64,000 nt of DNA from Tribonema minus. Lineage: Eukaryota > Sar > Xanthophyceae > Tribonematales > Tribonemataceae. Made by a program: the position numbers and the translations under genes. Where the stretch lies: contig JAFCMP010000457.1 of assembly GCA_017506865.1 (NCBI GenBank), forward strand, positions 558,001 through 622,000, given 5' to 3'. Under the pieces are notes generated by a model, which saw only the letters and a program-made list of their open reading frames with translations, was not told where the DNA came from and did not search any database. Positions 58,718 through 64,000 of the stretch are shown here, one piece after another; the stretch's first letter is position 1, and every line of letters begins with the position of its first letter.

Positions 58718-61700
58718 CTAGAGGAGGTTGACACTGGAGCTGTCGTACGGGCGCATGCCGGCGGAGGCGCCGCCGGCGTCGAGGCTGTGCATGGAGAAGC
58801 GGTGCATGGAGAGCGCCGCCTGGTCGGGCGGCAGCGCCATGGCCATCTCCTCCTCGGCCTCCTCGTCGAGGCGCTGCAGGCGGCGCGCGCGCTGGTACCT
58901 GTAGGGGGGGGCGCCGGGGGGGGGGGGGGGGGGCACGAGTGAGGCGCCGAGACATCAAACAAACGGTGCTGCCGGCATTGCCGGTGTAGATTGTGATTGG
59001 CTGCGTGCCATGCAGGCGAGCGGAAGGCGCTGCGATGGAAACTGCATGCGGTGCCCCCGCGCGCTGCGGCTCGACATGAACCTGCAGCTTGGGGATCTCG
59101 CAGCCATGATGCAAGGCCGCAAGGGCACGTGCCACGCGCACTGCGCTGCGGGCTTGCGCTCGCGCTAGTTGTTACCTCGCTTGTCAAGACGCGTGGCACA
59201 TACTCTCCGCTGTTCGCGCACCTGCGGACCAGGAACACGCCGGCGAAACCCACGGCCGCCAGCACAAACACCGTGATGAGCGCCGCGGCCGCGGGCGACG
59301 TGCCGCCACCGCTGCTGCCGCCGCCGCTGCCGCTCGCAGACCCGCCGTTGTCGGCGCCGCCCACGTTCCCGTCCGCGCCGCCGCCGCCGCCCGCCGCGGC
59401 GTCGCGCGTCGGCGCGGGCGTCGCCGCCGGCGTCTCGACGGGCGCCGGCGGCGCGTCCCCCCACGTCGCCTCCAGTATGTACAGCGTGCCCGTCTCCGAC
59501 ATGGCGGCAAAGGTGGGGCGGTCGGCGTGGTCCGTGCGCGCGAGCGCGACGACGCGCCCGCCGCCGCCGCTGCGCAGCGCCGCCTCCACCGCCGCTCCGC
59601 CCGGCGCCGCGGCGGCGTCCGCGGCGTGCGGCCACACGTCGCCGACCGCGGGCGCGGACGGCGTCGTCACGTCGAGCGCCGCGACGCCGCCCGCGCCGAA
59701 CGACACGAGCGCGACGGTGTGGCCATTGCGCCGGTCGAAGGCGAGCGCCGCGGCGAGCGGCGCGCGGCGCGGTGGCGGCGCCGCGCAGTCGGAGTTGTCC
59801 TGCTCGGTGAGCGAGAGGGTGGACGCGGAGCCCGCAAGCGAGACGCGCGCGCCACCGCACGCCGCGTAGTACGTCCCGTACGGCGACGACGTGGGGAGCG
59901 TCGCGCCGCGCGCCGATGCGGCATCCCACACCTCGAGCGAGCCGAGCGTCCAGAAGCTGCTCTCCTGGATGAGCTGGACTGTGCGGCCTGCAGGGGGGGG
60001 GCACAGAGGGGGGGGGGGCTTAGAGCGCTGCCAGCATGCGCTGCTGCTTGTGATAAGTGGCGGCGGATCTCGGCAGCGAGCGCGGCGCGGCGCACGTCAG
60101 GCGCGGCCGACGGCGACGCTACCGACACTGCTCAGCAGCGCTCACCGTCGACCTGCGTCCGCGTCGGGGTGTTTGGGTTCACGCCCACGTTGTCCTTGAC
60201 CTTGACGAAGTTGTCGCCCATGATCTTTTTGCTGTCCGTGTACGAGACGGCCATGACGGGGACGTCGATCGCCGGGTCCGTCGCGGCGGCCATGATGTCC
60301 GTCGGCGCGCCCTGGTCGATCAGCAGGTCGAACTCGATGAGCGCCTGGGGCAGGAGGCGAGGGCGGAAGGGGGGGGGGGGGGCAGGAGGGAACGGCATTT
60401 CCTTCAGACTGAGCGCTGTGGGCACAGGCGTCAGCGCTCAGAGACAAATGAGACGCTGCGCTCGCGGCGTCGAGCTGGGGCGCCCTGCGCGCGCGTCCCT
60501 CTGCGGCGTCGAGAGCACGGGGCAAGGTCAGCAGCGGGCTGCGCGCAATGTAGCACGCGGTGCGCGCGACGCCGACCAGTCAACAGGGCGCGACACGCGC
60601 ACAGTGCCTCATGGGAGCCTCGAGCGCCACGCACCGTGCTCGCTTTCACCGACTTCGACGACCGCTGCAAGCGGCTACAGCAGCGCGCTTCGCCCGGCTC
60701 ACCTTGTAGTTGGCGCTGCGCGCGCTGCCCGCCTTGGTGCGCAGCGGGCACATGCCGTTGCGCGCCACCGCCGCAATGTTGGCAAAGCCTTCCAGCGCGT
60801 CGGACCTGCGCGTGAGCCCGTACGGGCTGCACGCATCGCCGACCCACGTGACCACGCCCTGCGTGACGTTGCCTGTGCGCGCGCACGGGGGGGAGGGGGC
60901 GCACGGGGGGGGGGGGGGGGGGGGGGAGCGCGTGACGCTTCGATCGATGAGCCGCGCTGCTGCGATGATGCTGTGAGGGGTGGGTTGCAGGGCGCCATGA
61001 CCGCGTCAGCGCTCCGCTGCGGGCAGGCGAGTCACTCATGAGTCACTCACCCGTCACGAAAGCGGGGCGGTCGCCGACGGCGGCGCGACGCGCAGCCATC
61101 TGCAGCGGCACTAAGTTGCCCGATATGTCGTCGCGGTACAGCAGCGTCTCCGTCCACGTGGCGACGGCGCCGCGCAGCTCCAGCACGGCGGGCTGCGGCG
61201 GCGCGGCGGCGCCGCGGCCCACGCCGCCGGCGGCGGCGGCGGGCGCGTGCGCGCCGCGCAGCAGCGCGACGCCCTCCGTGCTCGTGACCGCGTACTCGGT
61301 GTGGCGCGTGACGCGCTCCGAGACCATGCGCACGCCGCGCGTGCGCCCCGCGCCGCTGAGGTCGAGCGCGATGAGGCCGTACGCGCCCTGCGCGACGTAC
61401 GCGAGCGGCGCGCCCCCCGCGCCGGCGCCCGCGGCGACGGCGACGCCGCGCGTCGAGCCGGCCGCGCCGATGTCCTTGCCGCCCGCCGCGGCCGCGCCGC
61501 CGAGCGCCATGAGCATGGGCGTGAACAGGTCGTCGTCCGCGCCGATGCGCTCAAAACGGGTGCCCGGGGACAGCTCCTGCTCGAGCCCCCAGTGCCCGTC
61601 GGGAAACGGCTTGGCGGGGTTGTTGAGGTTGAAGATCTGGAGGCCGCCGAAGACGGGGCCGACCTGCGGGTGCCAGCCCGCGGCGACGGCGACGAACGCC

Positions 61701-64000
61701 TGGCCGCGCAGCTCAAAGAGCGACAGGCCCGTTACGGGCAGGTTCCGCAGGCCCTGCTCTTTCTGTTCGGCGGGGGGGGAGGGGGGGTGGCGGGGGAGGG
61801 GGGCGGCGGGGGGGGGAGGGTTCAGGGGTGAGGGGATGTGCGAGCGCGCTTACCGCAGTGCGCTGCCATGCTTTGAGGAAGGGTGTGGTGGAGCACAGTC
61901 TGGGGAAGATGCGTCAATCAGCCCATGATTATGCGTCTAGCGCAATTGATATCGGGGCGCTACTGCATTGCTGCTGCGCAAGAAATCAATCCCGATCAGC
62001 AGACAGTGTCATCACTGTTGCAGAAATGCTAGCCGTGATGTTCTCGTTGAGCAATTCATATCAACGCCCTTTTTCAGTCCAACGGTATCGGTGGCTTGTG
62101 AAAACAAATGGTATTCTGCATAATTGGGCTTAAGCCATTATCTGCCGTTCCTATGAGCAGCGTCATCTGAAACTTTCGACGCTCATTCACTGTATATAAG
62201 CGTGTTTGGCACATCAACTTGCAACATATCGACGCAGAACAAGTTGAGGCCAGCTCGCAGGCGCTCATTTCCTGATGTGGTAAGACACGCACGAAGTTGT
62301 TTTAGCGCCCATATGTAGCAAGAGTTAAAGTTGTTTTTCGTGAAGGCTCCCAAACCCAAAATATCATGCCCCAACTGATGCAGTCCTCCCTGACTGTGTG
62401 TCACTTCTGCTCCGGCACATTTGCGCATGGTGGGCTTGAAGTCTGGCTGCACACAAATCTACCGGCGCAACTGACATACTTCACATTTAAGTGCGAATTA
62501 CCTACATTACACGACTACAGCAGGGTGTCAACAGAACACCGTGATGGGGACGCTGCCGAAGTACGTCTCCCAAACACCATGTGCAGAAACATTATGGCAT
62601 ATGGACAATTCTACAGGTACAGTACTGTCTTCAATGTGAATGACCTCGCGCCCTTCATTGTCACCCTGATTCCGACCCTATCTTTAACTCTGCCGAAGTC
62701 AATGACTCAAGTTCATAACACCAACGGTTTTACGCAATACCAACGCTTGTACATCGTTTTTGTGCCATTTTTTCAGTCACTCACTGTGTGAAACAGCAAA
62801 ACTTCTGGCTGCGTGGAAAAACGTAAGCAAGATTGACCGGATAAGGAGGACTGGATGTGCATGCGCATGTCATGCTGGTTTTGTGATTGCATTGCGCCAC
62901 AGCGTCTCTGGGCAAAAGTGCAATCATGTTGCACATTTGCAGAGAGCAGACCATGCGCAGATGCTTACTTCAAGATTTTTCATCCTGCTACTTGAAGGCC
63001 ACTGTTTGATGACAGGACGCTGCGAGGCCTGATGACAGTCCTCTGTTTTGCCGCCATGGCCAGGGACACGCAAGACGGCTCTTCAATCGCTCCATTGCGC
63101 GCGAACCGGTTCCATGCACACGTCTGCATACGGTACAGCAACAGTGCAACTCCACAGCTTCGCATGCCTGCGTCCGCGGCTGCCACTTGCCTGCGTGATT
63201 GAGAAGGCGTCCACCTTAATCTGCCCTACGTGCTTGGGATTGCTCATGTCGCTCACGTCCCACACCTCCACGCCGCGCGCCTCGCAGTACCCCACAATCT
63301 CGTTGGCCTGCCGCGGCGTGCACTGGTAGTCGCTGCACACGTCCGTCGCTGCGCGCGGGAGCAAAAGCGGGGGGGGGGGGGGGGGGGGGGGGCGCGCGCG
63401 GCGGCAGCGCAGGCAAAGCGCGGAGACTCGTCAGCGCAAGGCCTGGCGACTGCGCGCGCGCATCACCGCCACAGTTAACGGAGGGTGGGCACCAGTGTGC
63501 TCCGCTACACAAGAAATAAGGAGCGCCCTGTGTGCTGGCGCACAGTACAGCGCAGGGCCCCCCAGCGCTGCGCGCGGGCGCAACCGGGCCGCCCAGCAGC
63601 AGCCCACTTGTAGCGCTGGTTGCACCGCGCCGGCCGTTATTGCCACCGCCGTCGCCGCCGCCGCCGCGTCTCACCTGTGACCATGAGCACGTGCCCGCCG
63701 ACGGCCTGCACGTCGATGTGCGTCGTGCGCGTCAGCGGCGGCATGGGCCCCGCCAGCGCCTTGACAAACTGCGGCCGCGCCTTGTCCGTGACGTTGAAGA
63801 CGCGGATGTGCGCGGGCCTCTCCGCTGGCGGGCAGTAGCCGGCCTTGCTCGACGGCGTCGCCGCGAAGACGTACTCGCGCCACGCCGCGATGGGCGCGCC
63901 GTCGGGCTCCGCGCCGCCCGCGAGTGCCACGCTGTGGCCCGTCGCGTTGCCGAGGCTCGCGATGTTGAAGCGCATCTCGCCGGCGGCGACGGCGGCGGCG
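58718..64000 (-). CDS. Type I membrane protein with LVIVD-type repeats (5' end beyond the window)
   Basis: Exons right to left: >64000-63675, 63348-63191, 61762-61051, 60872-60703, 60344-60146, 59987-59222, 58898-58718; phases agree at all six junctions. The ectodomain repeats blocks such as IRVFNVTDKARPQFVKAL, VEVWDVSDMSNPKHVGQIKV, LQIFNLNNPAKPFPDGHW and IALDLSGAGRTRGVRM, the pattern of LVIVD repeats, which probably form a beta-propeller. Cysteines CSDYQC and YCEARG fit an extracellular location. A Pro/Gly/Ser linker precedes one membrane helix, AALITVFVLAAVGFAGVFLV, then a cytoplasmic tail with RYQRARRLQRLDEEAEEE and a Ser/Met-rich end (MHRFSMHSLDAGG). LVIVD repeats are known mainly from secreted bacterial and archaeal proteins of unknown role. 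The intron after 63191 has a GC donor (CAG/GCAAGT). The signal peptide must lie to the right of the window. Ligand unknown; adhesion or surface sensing is a guess from topology. Confidence 0.8.

Noticed and set aside
59527-61041. 504-codon plus-strand frame
   Set aside because: Antisense shadow of the LVIVD-type gene, running across its introns and G-runs; Arg-rich translation typical of GC-rich antisense.

Overview
The window looks like nuclear DNA of a photosynthetic eukaryote with a red-derived complex plastid, i.e. an ochrophyte or haptophyte-like alga; I cannot place it further. Evidence: a fucoxanthin-type chlorophyll a/c-binding protein gene (53945-56429) whose N-terminus is a signal peptide ending in an ASAF-like motif (SVSAFV); a second gene with a similar leader (VTAF, 18489-23647); many spliceosomal introns; very GC-rich exons in much less GC-rich introns and spacers; no bacterial operon organisation. 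About 40 introns could be resolved because reading frame, phase and protein family all agree across the junctions; four of them use GC instead of GT at the 5' splice site, and many 3' splice sites are preceded by long pure poly-C tracts.

Layout. 1-1500: 3' end of a rhomboid-family gene (+). 1501-5193: spacer with a MITE-like palindrome. 5194-12136: an eight-exon gene (+) encoding a predicted secreted 1315-residue fusion of a glucose/sorbosone (PQQ-type) dehydrogenase domain, a CueO-like multicopper oxidase and a CBM6 carbohydrate-binding module; this is the most striking object in the window. 12137-18488: spacer with a large inverted repeat, one unrecognised ORF (13956-14588) and a long low-complexity ORF (15146-17203). 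18489-23647: plastid-targeted YciO/YrdC-family protein (+). 25232-31415: eight-exon TLC-domain membrane protein (-), head to head with a small ORF with one membrane segment (31593-31934, +). 34000-38301: unrecognised coding fragments followed by a tandem array of five diverged exon-bearing cassettes. 38302-41427: spacer with direct and dispersed repeats. 41428-45074: secreted Cys-rich / Pro-rich / Thr-Gly mucin-like protein (+) interrupted by one in-frame TGA. 46680-53606: CDH1/Fizzy-related APC/C coactivator (-), head to head with the LHC gene (53945-56429, +). 58718-64000: large type I membrane protein with LVIVD-type repeats (-), continuing past the right edge.

How they fit together: the genes are a normal eukaryotic mixture (photosynthesis, cell cycle, membrane lipid/TLC family, proteolysis, cell surface). 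Three of them (fusion oxidoreductase with CBM6, mucin-like Cys-rich protein, LVIVD membrane protein) would act outside the cell or at its surface, so the region is notable for extracellular-matrix or surface functions, but nothing in the sequence shows that they form one pathway. No rRNA, CRISPR array, integrated virus or convincing intact tRNA was seen.
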